The notes beneath the pieces are model-generated. The model was not told the DNA's origin. It did no database searches and saw nothing but the letters and a program-made list of their open reading frames with translations. Positions 33,930 through 48,245 of a DNA stretch of 64,000 nt are shown piece by piece. The DNA comes from Diabrotica undecimpunctata (taxonomy: Eukaryota; Arthropoda; Insecta; Coleoptera; Chrysomelidae): positions 930,001-994,000 of the forward strand of contig NC_092812.1 of assembly GCF_040954645.1 (NCBI RefSeq). The letters are read 5' to 3'. The first letter of the stretch is position 1, and every line of letters begins with the position of its first letter. Position numbers and translations under genes: made by a program.

Positions 33930-34312
33930 AGTGTCGTTTATCGTCGTGTACAGGTTCAAAAAAGTACTTTCTGATTCATTCCTCCATATTATTTTCCGGT
34001 GCGTATATTCCTATGATGTAAACTTGTTTTCCTTCTAATTTTATTTTATTTCTAATAATCCTTTCTGATATGTATTTGCACTCTTCTACCTGATTATTTA
34101 ATTTTTTATTGAATAATATAGCGACTCCTTTCTTAGTTCTTGTTTATTTTGGTACGCTGCTGTATGCCATCAGGTAGTTGTCTAATATGGTTTGACCTTT
34201 TCCCTTTTTTTCTTGTTTCTTGGATACACGTAGTTCTTTACTTCTCTTGTGTTCAGGGATTTGATGTTTTAAGTGGCTATCCTAATTCTTTTTTTCATTG
34301 TTACATTCTCCG
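33930..34312 (-). pseudogene. RTE-clade endonuclease, N-terminal half (remnant)
   Basis: The minus strand reads 'IAT*NIKSLNTREVKNY' (usual IATWNVRSLNT; Trp codon now TAA), later 'TKKGVAILFNKKLNNQ', 'YISERIIRNKIKLEGKQV' and 'YIIGIYAPENN'. These are the first blocks of an RTE/BovB-type endonuclease. A second stop interrupts it near 34145. Only this half is present. It lies in what would be the intron upstream of the kinase exon. Confidence 0.65.
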
Positions 34313-34631
34313 GTTACTTGCATTGGTCGTTTTGGAGCGCTGCTGTATTTATAGTCCTCAGATAGGGTGCTGAGCTGGCCTGAAGACTCCGTTCGCCTTT
34401 ATCCGGTTTTGGGACCGGCAGGGACAGCTAATGAGCTACTTAATACCCACCAACTGCCTCAGGCGTAGTTAATATTACAATATTATGTAGTGTGATTTTC
34501 TGATTTTTTCTGATAAATTTCTGATTTTTATGTTTATACGCTTAGATACGCAGAACTCGTGTACACATTTAACTAGATCCTTTTGTCTCATTAACCCGTA
34601 ATTACATTAACCAAATATATTTTTGTTTCAG
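34313..34631. other. Intronic or intergenic DNA upstream of the kinase exon
   Basis: No gene. The last 15 bases form a good acceptor ('tatttttgtttcag') for the exon at 34632. A GC-richer stretch at 34355-34460 may be the 5' end of the RTE copy. Confidence 0.4.
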
Positions 34632-35119
34632 TTCAGTTAGACAATCACTACAATCCCACTAGTGTCGAAACTTATTTAAATCAAATATTTAAATCACCTT
34701 CTGCACTAGGACAGGGAGCGTTCGGACAAGTAGTTAAAGTCACACATCGTCTCAATAACAAAAAATTTGCTGTAAAGCGGTTTAAAAAGGAAAAACCAAC
34801 CAGAATAAAAATGAATGAGATAGAAAATAACGAGAAGGTGGGAAACCACCCAAATTGTTTAAAATATTTTATGTCATGGAAAGAAGATGGTGATATTTTC
34901 ATGTTGATGGAATTATCACAGTTTAGCTTAAGGGATTTTTCCCTAAGGTATAAATTTCAAGAGTCTATGTTGTGGGACTGCCTTTATGACATTTCCCAAG
35001 CACTGCAACATCTCCATAGTCACAATCTCGTTCATAGAGATGTTAAAGGGTCCAATATAATGGTGCATGGGAACCACTTTAAACTCTCAGATTTTGGCAC
35101 CATCCTGGACATGAATTTG
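34632..35119 (+). CDS. Myt1/Wee1-like inhibitory kinase, single exon
   Basis: 488 bp, open throughout, bounded by acceptor 'tttgtttcag' (ending 34631; a second CAG ends at 34636) and donor 'ttg|gtaagt' at 35119/35120. Kinase motifs: glycine loop 'LGQGAFGQVVKV', VAIK-like 'FAVKRF', then 'IENNEKVGNHPNCLKYFMSW', very like the αC region of PKMYT1/Myt1 proteins, then 'HRDVKGSNIM' and 'LSDFGT'. Membrane-associated Myt1 phosphorylates Cdk1 at the Thr/Tyr pair and holds cells in G2. The catalytic loop reads HRD rather than the HLD common in this family. The remaining exons are not seen here; either very large introns, loss, or a duplicated gene fragment would explain that. Confidence 0.75.
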
Positions 35120-35494
35120 GTAAGTTAGCAAAAATTAATAATATAATTTAAATTATATAAAATACTAATAAACTAACTAATTAATATAAAATACTTACAT
35201 GGGATACATGTGTAACAATACTCTAGACTCAAATTCATATAGGTATGTGTCTGTGAAAACCTACATTGAAAAAATATTACCATCATCACTTCTGCATCTA
35301 TATCTCTAGTCTTGTTCGATCATTCATAGAGAGAACACGTATATTTACAGGTGCTTAAATAGTTATTAAGACCAGTTTTTTATGACTATCAATAATAAGC
35401 CAATTTCACTCCGGACAAATAAACCCAGTTTTTATGTTTATTTAAGTGTTTATTATTGTTTTTGTTTGTGTGTATGTAGTGGTAGTTTACAAAA
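35120..35494. other. Kinase intron start and NL3 5' UTR; no other gene
   Basis: Begins with the splice donor at 35120. The last roughly 100 bp before the ATG at 35495 are probably the NL3 5' UTR. The junction is not defined because no target duplication could be recognised. Confidence 0.4.
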
Positions 35495-36798
35495 ATGAAT
35501 GAAAACTCTCCCCCTGACAAAGGGGGGACCCAAAATATGGACCAAGTGGAAGAATACCTACAAACCAAAGAACAGGAAAAAGGAATTAAGCTGTTTAATC
35601 TACAAAAAGGTTATCTCTATACGGATAAGGTATATGTATTCATTGAAAAAACAAATGAAGAAAATATTGTCCAACTGCATCCTATGAAGGTAGGTTATAT
35701 TTTACATAAAAAATTAGCAATCAAAAATATTCTTAGTATTGACAGAGTAGGGAAGAATAGGGTAAGAGTACAAGTAAAAAGCCCCAAAGATGCAAATAAT
35801 TTAGTAAAAAATGAAAATTTAAAAGAGAAACAACTAAAAGTATATATTCCAAATAATTTGCTTCAACGAACAGGCATTATAAGAAACGTAGATACTGCTT
35901 TTAGTGACTAATATCTTTTTGATAATATATTATCCAATATAACAGTAACAGAAGTCACTCGACTCAAAAGGAAAATTGACTTAAATGGAGAAAAAGTATA
36001 TGTCCCCAGACAAATGGTATTACTTACTTTTGAAGGAAACATTTTACCCAGATATGTATATATAAACAGTGTTGCCTGTTCCGTAGAACCCTATGTGCAT
36101 AGAGTTATACAATGTTTCAAATGCTTGCAACATGGACACATATTTCGTAATTGCAACCGTACAAAAACCAGATGTATTAACTGCGGACAAGAGAAAAACG
36201 ATGATCATAACTGTAGAGACCCACAAGACAGTTATTGTATACATTGTAAAAATTATGAGCATAAATCCATTTCCAAGTAATGTCCAAAATTTAAAGAACA
36301 AAACGAAATTAAAAGACATATGGCTGAAAAAATTTAACTTTCTTAGAAGCAAAGGACAGTCTAAAAAACTCTTACACATCTGCTGTTAGTACGAGAAATA
36401 GTTTTGAAGTATTAGGTATGCTAAATAATAAAAACTTTCCACCTCTCCCAAGTCAAACTAACACCAAACATATACCTAAACCATTCTCATCCAATACGCA
36501 AAAACAACCACAAAAAGTACCTCCAAATCAACCTGAAACTTCTTCACATTTTAAAAAAAGGAAAGCCCAATCTCCCTTACCTGAAGCTATGTTTCCTTTT
36601 GAATTTGGTCCAAAAAGACCTCTTCCCTCAAATATTTTACACAGTGCCGATCCTGATCCTAATACAGATGAATTTATAAACATATTTTTCAATATTTTTA
36701 AAAATGTACTTGAAGTGTTTGATTCTTTTAGCGATTTAGAAAAGTTAGATAAAGCATACATTTATGATAAAATTAACAATTTCATTAAATTTAAGTAG
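35495..36798 (+). pseudogene. NL3 ORF1, Gag-like with CCHC knuckles (broken)
   Basis: Starts 'MNENSPPDKGGTQNMD'. In-frame TAA at 35909 (NL1 has a Glu codon at the matching place) and at 36278 (probable Lys), and a one-base frame change near 36330. The knuckles are intact: 'QCFKCLQHGHIFRNC', 'CINCGQEKNDDHNC' and 'CIHCKNYEH'. The frame then ends 'KINNFIKFK' at 36798, four bases before ORF2. Confidence 0.8.
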
Positions 36799-36801
36799 GT
36801 A

Positions 36802-37760
36802 ATGGCTAATAAAATAAAAAATAAAATAAAAATTTTACAATGGAATGCGCAATCGGCTGTAGCCAATAACCTGAGTTTACTTAAATGTTCAAATGAAAAT
36901 ATAATTGATATTGCCTTAATTTCAGAGACATGGTTTAAGCCAGATAAACACTATAATTTCAAGGGTTATAATATTATTCGTAAAGATAGAAATGATGGTT
37001 ATGCAGGTATGGCAATCCTTGTCAGAAATGTATTTTGTTTTAAAGAAATTCCAATTAAGAAAAATTGTAATGAAAATATTTTAATGTGTGGTATACAAAT
37101 ATTGAATAACAGTGAAATATCGCTAACATGTTTCTCTTTATACTGCCCACCTGATATACGAACAACAACTGATTGGAACGCAATTCTTAACTGTACCAAG
37201 TCAAATAGTATATTTGGAGGTGATTTCAATGCGCATCATTCAACATGGGGATCATACAAAAGTAACACCAAAGGCACGCAAATTATAACCGCTTCAGACA
37301 ATACGGAGTTAGTACTTTTAAACACCGGATCACCTACAAGGTTCACAAATAATGGGAATAATTCAGTCGTGGATTTAACTTTTGCAACTCCAGATATAGA
37401 AATTAATTGTACATGGAAAACTTTACCTGATGTACTGGGTTCAGACCATTTTTCAATTATTATAGAAATTAACAAAGGCATGGAAAGTAAAGACATCATA
37501 ATACATCCAAAAACAAAATGGAATTTGAATAAAGCAGATTGGACACAATATCAAGAAGTTGCGAATAACTATTTCTCACAACACATTAAAAATAGCAATA
37601 ACGCAGAACATAATTATAGCTTATTAATTGAAGGGATAAATAAGGCAGCCAATGCCTCTACACCCATTTACCAACCCTTTAAACCGAACAAAAATAACTC
37701 TTCTTCCACCATGGTGGGATAAAAGCTGCGAAGAGGCTATTAAAAAAAGAAAACAAGTGC
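36802..37760 (+). pseudogene. NL3 ORF2 endonuclease domain
   Basis: ATG at 36802. APE-type endonuclease with all key blocks: 'ILQWNAQS', 'LISETWF', 'FGGDFNAHHSTWGS' (about 37215), 'NSVVDLTFATPD' and 'LGSDHFSIII' (about 37435). The open frame ends at 37722 after a one-base change; the +1 frame continues as 'LPPPWWDKSCEEAIKKRK'. This domain would nick target DNA for target-primed reverse transcription. Confidence 0.85.
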
Positions 37761-38015
37761 TCAACACATGTAAGTAACAAAGCACTATGGAAAATTATGT
37801 GAAATATAAAAACGACATTTCTAAAACAAAAAGTTTTTAAAATCTAAAGCTAAACTACATTGGAAGCTCTGGTGCGAAAACTTAATAGAAATACACCATT
37901 GACAAACATATGGACTCAGGCCAGAAAAATAAATAGGATCTATGGGAAAGGTAATACATCGGGGAATTATAAATGACAAGAACAATTTTTAGATAAAATT
38001 ACACCCGCTAATGCT

Positions 38016-39722
<1,707 letters not shown>

Positions 39723-39748
39723 ATATATATATATATATATATATATAT
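39723..39748. repeat. (TA)n tract, left edge of Gypsy B inside the C LTR
   Basis: 26 bp of TA. The 3' LTR of C has an uninterrupted (TA)n of about 40 bp at the same place (55079-55118), so B inserted into a pre-existing tract. Confidence 0.9.
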
Positions 39749-41196
39749 TGTTATGATGTATTTTTTGTTTGAATGATGAGCAATGAGTATTTTTAATAAT
39801 ATAATACATAGGGTTTTTATCGCGGTTCTCAAAGAATTAGCTTGTAAGTACTTTTTTAAATTATCTTTATTATAACTATTATGAAACACACATATATATA
39901 TATATCTAACCTAGCCAATGTAAATTTAAAATAAACTATCTTTAAATTGATATTCTTATAAAACTAATTAAATTCTATAGACAATCTAAAATTTAAACAA
40001 AACTATCTTCAAAATTGAAATTGTTATGACACTAACTAAATTATATTAACAAAATTTTGTACCTTTCTTTCACTGAATGCCTAAATGAACTGTTTTCTAC
40101 TATATAGATTCTAATCACCACTGAATGTCTTCGTACTTCAGTTATCCTTGTTTTTTGTGAAATTACTTTTTCCAATTATCAGCTTCTACCAATTTAAGAT
40201 ATAGTTTTCTTCACCAGCATTTATACACCACCAACCAAACCAGCAAACAGCATTTATATTTATTCTTCTTTTCAATATACCAATATCCAATTATTATAAG
40301 TTGATTTATACTAATCTCCAACCATAATATAATTTAATTTCTTCCAATATACCTTTTTTTATCTTCAATAATTATTTGTGTATAATTATAAATGTGCATT
40401 AAATTATATGCATAATTTTTAATCTTCATTTAACTCACTATATTAAACAATTTGACTATTTGTACCTGATTCACTGACTCCAACTAACTTTCATATTTCT
40501 TACTAAACTTTTCTGACTGACTTCTTGAAAATTCTGAACAATTTACTTCACTATTCACTAACTAAATGTGTCTACTAACTTTCATAATGAACTGGCCTGA
40601 CTTCTGACTAAAAACTGCCATCTTGAATCCAAATCACGGGTATTTATATCTTTTTGGATATTCCAGAATCATCTGGCAAGAGATCATGTTCCAATTTGTT
40701 CCATTACTTCTATATAGATGTTCTCGAAAAAATATCTGTTCCATCCACCGACATAATCATTATTCCAGAATGTTCGACCGTAAACAATGGTCACACTCTG
40801 CACTCTGGAGAATTCGTTAATGTTCCATTGATAATTTTGTTGACATTTAGGCTTTTCAGATCAGAATAAACATTCAAATTAGTAACTAACACTCTAATTT
40901 AATAAAATACACATTTCAAACAATATATTATTATAACCCCACTTTATATTCGTAAATATTCTTAAACGTCACTTCGAGAGTATTTTTGGTTGCCTATGCA
41001 CATGGCTCACTTAAATATATTTACAACATTAAAATACAACTTTTTACAATTATTATATGATAATTTCTTAAAAATACCCTCACATAAATAATTTTTATTA
41101 AATTCTCTAGTATATAACTTATTTAAAACAACCAAATATATAATATTATGTAGTATATAACTTATAAATTATTTTCTATAAACCCTAATCGTATCA
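39749..41196 (-). repeat. Gypsy B 3' LTR
   Basis: Minus-strand LTR from TGATACGATTAGG (41196) to CATCATAACA (39749). Preceded by the same TTTTGGGGTAT block as in A and C. The two ORFs starting near 40623 and 40654 recur identically in the other LTR (47665, 47696) and are LTR sequence, not genes. Confidence 0.92.
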
Positions 41197-41801
41197 ATAC
41201 CCCAAAATAATATTTAAAATAAATAATTTACTTATTATTTTTTTAAATATTAATTTTCTCATACCTTATTAAATTTAATAAATTAATAATTCAAATTTTT
41301 TTTTATTATTTAAAATGTGTTAAATACATCCCTGTTCGCTGTCTATGTCAAAGCAGAGAACAACGGAGCACAGTTCGGCTATTCTATGGTCAAACTGTCA
41401 TGTCAAATGGGGCAATGGATGCGATATCAGAGAATAAAATATAACCTTAATTAAAAATATAATCGATATGGTGTTCTGTTTGTTTATAGACAAAATCTAG
41501 GAATTATTTCCATTCAAAATAACTTTCATCAATATAAATTGGTAAGTTTTTTTTCACTTTATTATATTAGAAAGACATTTTTATAGCAATTATAGTATCA
41601 ATTTTGTGTCTAACCCCAAATTATGATTTTTAGGGTACAAATTAATTTCCATATATACAAAATTCAACAAGTATGATGTCAAATTGATTCAAAATAATGA
41701 AATCTACCATCTACCATTTAACAAATCAAGTCTATTGAATAAAATGGATATATCAGTAAGTTATTAGTGTTATTATATTTGTGTTAAAGGTATAGAAATC
41801 A
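41197..41801 (-). other. Gypsy B 3' noncoding region
   Basis: About 600 bp between the pol stop and the 3' LTR, homologous to 30003-30508 but about 100 bp longer, with an extra segment near 41340-41470. No env-like ORF. Confidence 0.6.
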
Positions 41802-44800
41802 TTATTCAATCTCTTCATGATATTGAAAAATGTCGTTGATATGAAATATGCCTCTTAGTCTGTTCTCTGCATCTATTAACACATAACTATTTAGTCCATT
41901 CTGATTTTCAATTGTATATGGACCTTCAAACATTGGTTGTAATTTCTTACAACGGTTTTCTTTAACATTACTTTTTCTAAGTGAACGAATTAACACTAGG
42001 TCTCCTTTTTGAAATGTGATTGGTTTTTTTATATTTCGATTTTGTCTTCTGATATATTTTTCAGCTTTCCTCCTAATTCGGTTATTCACTTTCTGCATTA
42101 CTTGTTCTAACATATCCTGATTATATTCACTAATCCACTTTCTGTTTCCTATATGGCCAAACATTAAATATTCTGGTACTTCCTCTGTATTCAAATTATG
42201 TGTATTATTTAAAAAATACTCTAATTGTGGTATATGTTGATGCCAAGTTTCGTGTTGATTTTGGCACAGTATCCTTAAATATTTTATAACTTCTTTAATA
42301 TATCTTTCTGCAGGATTTGCCTGAGGATGTCTGATACTTGTAAAATGAATGTTGATTCCCTTTTTCTCACAAAATGTCCGAAATTTTTGGTTGTTAAAAT
42401 ATGTAGCATTATCTATTATGCAATTTCTAAATGGTCCTATTTCTTCGAAAAATTGATTAATATATAATTTTAATGTTTTAACATTTGTTCTGGAGCAGGG
42501 ATATAGTTTAATAAATTTTGTATATAAATCAACTATCACTAGTATATGCTTTTTTCCTGTTGGACTGAGAACTAAATTTGAAATAAAATCCATGGAAACT
42601 GTATTTAGTTTTTCATATAAAACATTAGATTTATATGTGTTCTGGTTTTTGAAATTCTTTTCTTTGTTTAGTTGACATATTGGGCATTGGGTAGTAATTT
42701 CTTTTGCTATACTTATGTCATTCTTTGCAAAATAATTGTCCCTAAATAGCATCCATAGCTTTCTTGAACCAATATGCATATAATTGTTATGTAAATTTTT
42801 CAATATTTTCTTTGCTAAAGTTCTAGTTATTACATATACTTCTATGCCATTTATTATTTTATAATATACCCCATCTTTCCTAAGGACTTTTTGTTTTTCA
42901 CTCAAATTGATCTGATCTCTTATAATTTCTTCTTTAGAATATAATCCAGTACTTTCTACTAATTGATTTAATCCAATTTTTATTGTTCGCTGCCCTTTTT
43001 GTGATGTATTTTCTAACCTTGATAAAGCATCTGCCACTATATTGGATTTTCCAGAAATGTATTTGATTTCAAAGCAGTATTCACTAAGTATTAGACTCCA
43101 CCGATGTATTCTACTGTTTCCATATTTGTTATTTAATATAGACGTTAAAGCTTGGTGATCTGTTTCTATAGTAAATTCATTACCCAACAAATAAAATCTT
43201 AATTTTGTGACACAGTGTATTATACTTGCTAGTTCTAATTCTGAAACTGAGTAACCCTTTTCATGTGGCTTTGTAATTCTTGAAATGAATTGTATTGGGT
43301 ATTCGACCCCATCATGTATTTGTAATAATACCCCTGATAATCTCTCTATTGATGCATCTGTTCTTAATATGAATGGCTGTGTGTAGTCAGGATAGTATAT
43401 TTTCAAATTTGACAGAAAAATGTTTTTAATCTCTTGGAATGCTAGTTCTCTTCTCTGATCCCATCTCCATTTTACACCTTTTCTCAGTAGTTCCAGTAAT
43501 GGAATTTCTTTTATACTTAGATCTGGTATCATCCTTTTATAATAATTAATTATTCCAATAAATCCTCTTAAAGTTCTTAAATTGTGTGGTGTTTTATATT
43601 CCTGAATGACTTGTGTCCGTTCTGGATCCATTTCGATTCCCTTAGTGTTAAGTTTATAACCTAGATATATGACTTCTTTTTGAAAAAATGTACATTTTTC
43701 TTGATTTATTTTTAGTCCAACTTTGTCTAATCTATTTATTATAATTTTTAGGTGTTTCTCATGATCTTCAGCCGTTTTAGAAAAAATTAATATATCATCA
43801 ATGTAGTGAATTACAAAATGTTCATATTGATCCAAAATATCATGAAGACATCTACATAGAGCACTGCAAGATGATTGAAGTCCAAATGGTACTACTTTGA
43901 ATTGATATACTACTCCATCTATCTGAAATCCTGTATACTGTCTACTTTTTCTTTCTAGAGGTATTAACCAGAAACTATGCTGTAAATCGATTTTAGTGAA
44001 AAATGACATTCCTGTAATTCTTCCTAATATTCCATCTATACTCATTGGTGCTTCAAATTGCTTTTCAGTAATCTTGTTAATATTCCTTGCATCCAAACAT
44101 AACCTGATTTCACCTGATCTTTTTCGTACTACTACTATGGGGTTAATAAAACGTGTGTCTGCCTTCTCAATGATCCCATCTTCTAACATATTATTAATTG
44201 TTTTGTTTACTTCTTCTCTGTATTTATATGGTATTGGGTATGATTTTGTTTTAAAATCTTTTTCTTCTTTAACTTTTATACTATGGATATAATTTTGTGC
44301 AATTCTATTTTCTTTATTGACAAGTCCCTTGTGTTGCTGCAATATGGAAATGACTATTGATTTATATTCTTCAGGGCAATTTAAAACTTTCATTATATCT
44401 TCTTCTTTACAAATAAAATTATTCTTCATTATGTACTCATTATTCCTTGCTTCCAATTTTACGCACTCCGCCTCGTAGGCATCCATCTGCTTAAAATTTC
44501 CATTCCTTAAATATTCACTACAATAATTATTCTTTACATTCTTTTGGGACATTTCCCTATCATCAAAATACATTTCTTCTTCATAAACATCACTATTTTC
44601 TTTTAATAATATCCTATCAACTCTTATTCCTTCTTCCACCTCATCTTTCTGCATAAATTTAATTATTTGCCCTTCCAAAGTTACTATTTTTTCTTCAAAA
44701 TCTATCTTTACTTTCTTCTTTTCCAATTCATCATTTCCCATTAATATATCAACACATAAATCCTTGACAATAAATCCTTGCATATTAATTTCTTTATTAA

Positions 44801-44990
44801 GAATATTAATTTTAAAATTGGCTAGTTTATCAATTTCACCCAACTTCTTATTATTTGCACCAACAATTTTAATTTTTGGAATCTTTATTATATCTGATAA
44901 TTTTAATGTATTAAAAATAAAATTCTCCGAGACTAAAGTACTTTCTGAACCAGTATCTATCATAATCTTAATCATTTTATTTTTGGCCAA
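41802..44990 (-). CDS. Gypsy B pol: protease, RT, RNase H, integrase (1,062 aa, open)
   Basis: Residue positions from 44990, which is a TTG codon inside the frame; the natural product would enter from the gag -1 site further upstream. Protease DTG 12-14. RT about 225-440, with 'LCLD' 297-300, 'FTKIDLQ' from 331 and active site YIDD 396-399. RNase H with Asp545 and Asp611 and Glu near 584. Integrase HHCC with His734, His739, Cys769, Cys772, and core Asp801, Asp860, Glu895, giving the D,D-35-E spacing. The C-terminal region ('FQKGDLVLIRSL', 'FEGPYTIENQ') is the GPY/F-like module; no chromodomain. All key residues are present, so this copy could encode active enzymes. Confidence 0.93.
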   Translation of the reverse strand: MAKNKMIKIMIDTGSESTLVSENFIFNTLKLSDIIKIPKIKIVGANNKKLGEIDKLANFKINILNKEINMQGFIVKDLCVDILMGNDELEKKKVKIDFEEKIVTLEGQIIKFMQKDEVEEGIRVDRILLKENSDVYEEEMYFDDREMSQKNVKNNYCSEYLRNGNFKQMDAYEAECVKLEARNNEYIMKNNFICKEEDIMKVLNCPEEYKSIVISILQQHKGLVNKENRIAQNYIHSIKVKEEKDFKTKSYPIPYKYREEVNKTINNMLEDGIIEKADTRFINPIVVVRKRSGEIRLCLDARNINKITEKQFEAPMSIDGILGRITGMSFFTKIDLQHSFWLIPLERKSRQYTGFQIDGVVYQFKVVPFGLQSSCSALCRCLHDILDQYEHFVIHYIDDILIFSKTAEDHEKHLKIIINRLDKVGLKINQEKCTFFQKEVIYLGYKLNTKGIEMDPERTQVIQEYKTPHNLRTLRGFIGIINYYKRMIPDLSIKEIPLLELLRKGVKWRWDQRRELAFQEIKNIFLSNLKIYYPDYTQPFILRTDASIERLSGVLLQIHDGVEYPIQFISRITKPHEKGYSVSELELASIIHCVTKLRFYLLGNEFTIETDHQALTSILNNKYGNSRIHRWSLILSEYCFEIKYISGKSNIVADALSRLENTSQKGQRTIKIGLNQLVESTGLYSKEEIIRDQINLSEKQKVLRKDGVYYKIINGIEVYVITRTLAKKILKNLHNNYMHIGSRKLWMLFRDNYFAKNDISIAKEITTQCPICQLNKEKNFKNQNTYKSNVLYEKLNTVSMDFISNLVLSPTGKKHILVIVDLYTKFIKLYPCSRTNVKTLKLYINQFFEEIGPFRNCIIDNATYFNNQKFRTFCEKKGINIHFTSIRHPQANPAERYIKEVIKYLRILCQNQHETWHQHIPQLEYFLNNTHNLNTEEVPEYLMFGHIGNRKWISEYNQDMLEQVMQKVNNRIRRKAEKYIRRQNRNIKKPITFQKGDLVLIRSLRKSNVKENRCKKLQPMFEGPYTIENQNGLNSYVLIDAENRLRGIFHINDIFQYHEEIE

Positions 44991-45100
44991 AGCATTTATA
45001 TAAATTAAATTAATAGATTCAATAATTTTCTCTTCATCTAAAGAAATAAATTCAGAAGGTTTTTCATAATGGCAATGGCCTAACTTGTAATTCAGAAAGT

Positions 45101-46650
45101 TTACTGCACAAAATTTTGATTATTAGAATTGTCAGATTGTATCTGACCACTTGGATCTGATGTCCTATGTCTTTCCCTACTATGACTTCTACTCACATTT
45201 TCTTGCCTTGTACTATTTCGTTCCCTGTCTTCGCAGCTCCTATTCCTTTGTACACAGTTTACCTGTCTGTTATAGTTAGGTCGCTCTGTATTTTTTCGAT
45301 TATTAAAATCTTGTCTATTATTATTAGTACTGTTATTAAAATATTGTCTATTATAATTACTGTTATTATTATTAAAATTTTGTAAATTATTACCATATCT
45401 ATAATTATTATATGATTGTCTATATTGTTGATTATCATTTTTATTATATTGAAAGTTATTATTGTTTTTTCTGTTGTTATTATTACTTGTCATATTGCCT
45501 CTTTGTATTCTTTGAATAAAATTAATAAAACTATCTATTGTTTGAATATTTTGTACAGTTACTGTTTGCACAATATCAGCATCAAAATGTCTAGATACAT
45601 TTAAGACTGTTTCTTCCTCTCTAAGTGGTGGTTCTAAATATTTTGCAACTGTTATCAGTTTTAATGCATAATCTACCATATTTGATTTTAAATTGTGATC
45701 ATACTTTCCAAAATATAGAATTTCTCTAAACTTTGCTTGCTCTAATTCACCCCAATAATAATTTAAAAATTTATTTTCAAATGTTTGAAAGTTACCTAAA
45801 TCATTTTCAATACTAGCAAACCAAGTTGCTGCATTGTCATTTAATGTCATTCTAGTATAATCTTTAATATAATTAATATTATTCACAAATCTTAATTTAT
45901 GTTTTAAACTATTTATGTATACTCTAGGATGCAAATTTTTTATATTACCAGAGAATTTAATCCCAGTCTCATTTGTTAAATTTAAGTAAGGTCTCCCTAT
46001 GTCTCTCATTTGTGAAATATCATCTATTCTCTGTTCCACATTTCTTATTTGATTACTATTTATTTGGATATTTTGTTGTATATCGTCTAATTTTTCTTCT
46101 GTGTTTCTCCTGTCTTCGTTAATTTTTACTTCTAAGTTACATTTCTGTAACTCTATTTTCTGTTCTATATCTATTTTATTATCTTGAATAATCCTCTTTA
46201 CTTCTGTCCTCTCATTGTCTATCCTTTTCTTGTAGTCATTCCGTATACTTTTATTTCATTTGCAACTTTTTTCTCTGCAGCTTCAAGTTTTTTATCCATT
46301 TGTTTTTCCATTTGTTTTACAATTTTATTATTATTATCTTCTATTTTCTTTTCTAATTTTCTATAATTCTCTTCCAATTTCTGTTCCATTTTTTTCATGT
46401 CTTCTTTGACTTCTTGTGAATTCTGTTCCATTTTGTGTTCTATTTTTTTCGTATTCTCTTCCATTGTCTTGTTCATCTGCATCATTAATGACATCAAGGC
46501 TGCCATATTGACATTTTCCTCTCTTTCTGGATTCATTTCTGCAGTATCTTGTGGAACTTGAACTAAACTCTCCTCTTGTATAGGTTGTGTTTCTACTTCC
46601 AAATCTTCTTCATTCTTTTTGCTTCTTGTACCTTTCTTTCCTTGAGACAT
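45101..46650 (-). pseudogene. Gypsy B gag (one frameshift)
   Basis: From 'MSQGKKGTRSKKNEED' at 46650 through the Lys/Glu coiled-coil repeats to about 46250, where an A run is one base short compared with A and C and the frame shifts. It then continues in the second frame through 'IGRPYLNLTNETGIKFSG' and 'NDNAATWFAS' to the stop at 45101. The Asn-rich 'NRQYFNN' tract and the Arg/Ser-rich tail ('SRSHSRERHR') are kept. No zinc knuckle. The putative frameshift heptamer lies about 10 bases before the stop. Confidence 0.85.
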
Positions 46651-46772
46651 TTTGAGACTTTACTTGTTCAAATATAATTAAAAATAAAATCTATAATTTT
46701 TCCTTTCTACTGATAATTAATTTAATTATATGAGAGCACTTATCTTCCCAAACTAATTCTTTTAAATAGAGA

Positions 46773-46790
46773 GCCCCACGTTGGGCGCCA
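46773..46790 (-). other. Primer-binding site of Gypsy B
   Basis: TGGCGCCCAACGTGGGGC on the minus strand, a few bases after the 5' LTR end at 46795. Differs from A and C in its 3' half (GTGGGGC against GCGGTGG). Confidence 0.8.
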
Positions 46791-46794
46791 AATT

Positions 46795-48245
46795 TGTTAT
46801 GATGTATTTTTTGTTTGAATGATGAGCAATGAGTATTTTTAATAATATAATATATAGGGTTTTTATCGCGGTTCTCAAAGAATTAGCTTGTAAGTACTTT
46901 TTTAAATTATCTTTATTATAACTATTATGAAACACACATATATATATCTAACCTAGCCAATGTAAATTTAAAATAAACTATCTTTAAATTGATATTCTTA
47001 TAAAACTAATTAAATTCTATAGACAATCTAAAATTTAAACAAAACTATCTTCAAAATTGAAATTGTTATGACACTAACTAAATTATATTAACAAAATTTT
47101 GTACCTTTCTTTCACTGAATGCCTAAATGAACTGTTTTTTACTATATAGATTCTAATCACCACTGAATGTCTTCGTACTTCAGTTATCCTTGTTTTTTGT
47201 GAAATTACTTTTTCCAATTATCAGCTTCTACCAATTTAAGATATAGTTTTCTTCACCAGCATTTATACACCACCAACCAAACCAGCAAACAGCATTTATA
47301 TTTATTCTTCTTTTCAATATACCAATATCCAATTATTATAAGTTGATTTATACTAATCTCCAACCATAATATAATTTAATTTCTTCCAATATACCTTTTT
47401 TTATCTTCAATAATTATTTGTGTATAATTATAAATGTGCATTAAATTATATGCATAATTTTTAATCTTCATTTAACTCACTATATTAAACAATTTGACTA
47501 TTTGTACCTGATTCACTGACTCCAACTAACTTTCATATTTCTTACTAAACTTTTCTGACTGACTTCTTGAAAATTCTGAACAATTTACTTCACTATTCAC
47601 TAACTAAATGTGTCTACTAACTTTCATAATGAACTGGCCTGACTTCTGACTAAAAACTGCCATCTTGAATCCAAATCACGGGTATTTATATCTTTTTGGA
47701 TATTCCAGAATCATCTGGCAAGAGATCATGTTCCAATTTGTTCCATTACTTCTATATAGATGTTCTCGAAAAAATATCTGTTCCATCCACCGACATAATC
47801 ATTATTCCAGAATGTTCGACCGTAAACAATGGTCACACTCTGCACTCTGGAGAATTCGTTAATGTTCCATTGATAATTTTGTTGACATTTAGGCTTTTCA
47901 GATCAGAATAAACATTCAAATTAGTAACTAACACACTAGTAACACTAATTTAATAAAATACACATTTCAAACAATATATTATTATAACCCCACTTTATAT
48001 TCGTAAATATTCTTAAACGTCACTTCGAGAGTATTTTTGGTTGCCTATGCACATGGCTCACTTAAATATATTTACAACATTAAAATACAACTTTTTACAA
48101 TTATTATATGATAATTTCTTAAAAATACCCTCACATAAATAATTTTTATTAAATTCTCTAGTATATAACTTATTTAAAACAACCAAATATCTAATATTAT
48201 GTAGTATATAACTTATAAATTATTTTCTATAAACCCTAATCGTAT

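Noticed and set aside
40623..40869. Two ORFs that recur identically at 47665-47911
   Set aside because: Both lie in the LTRs of Gypsy B; the recurrence reflects LTR identity, not a conserved gene.
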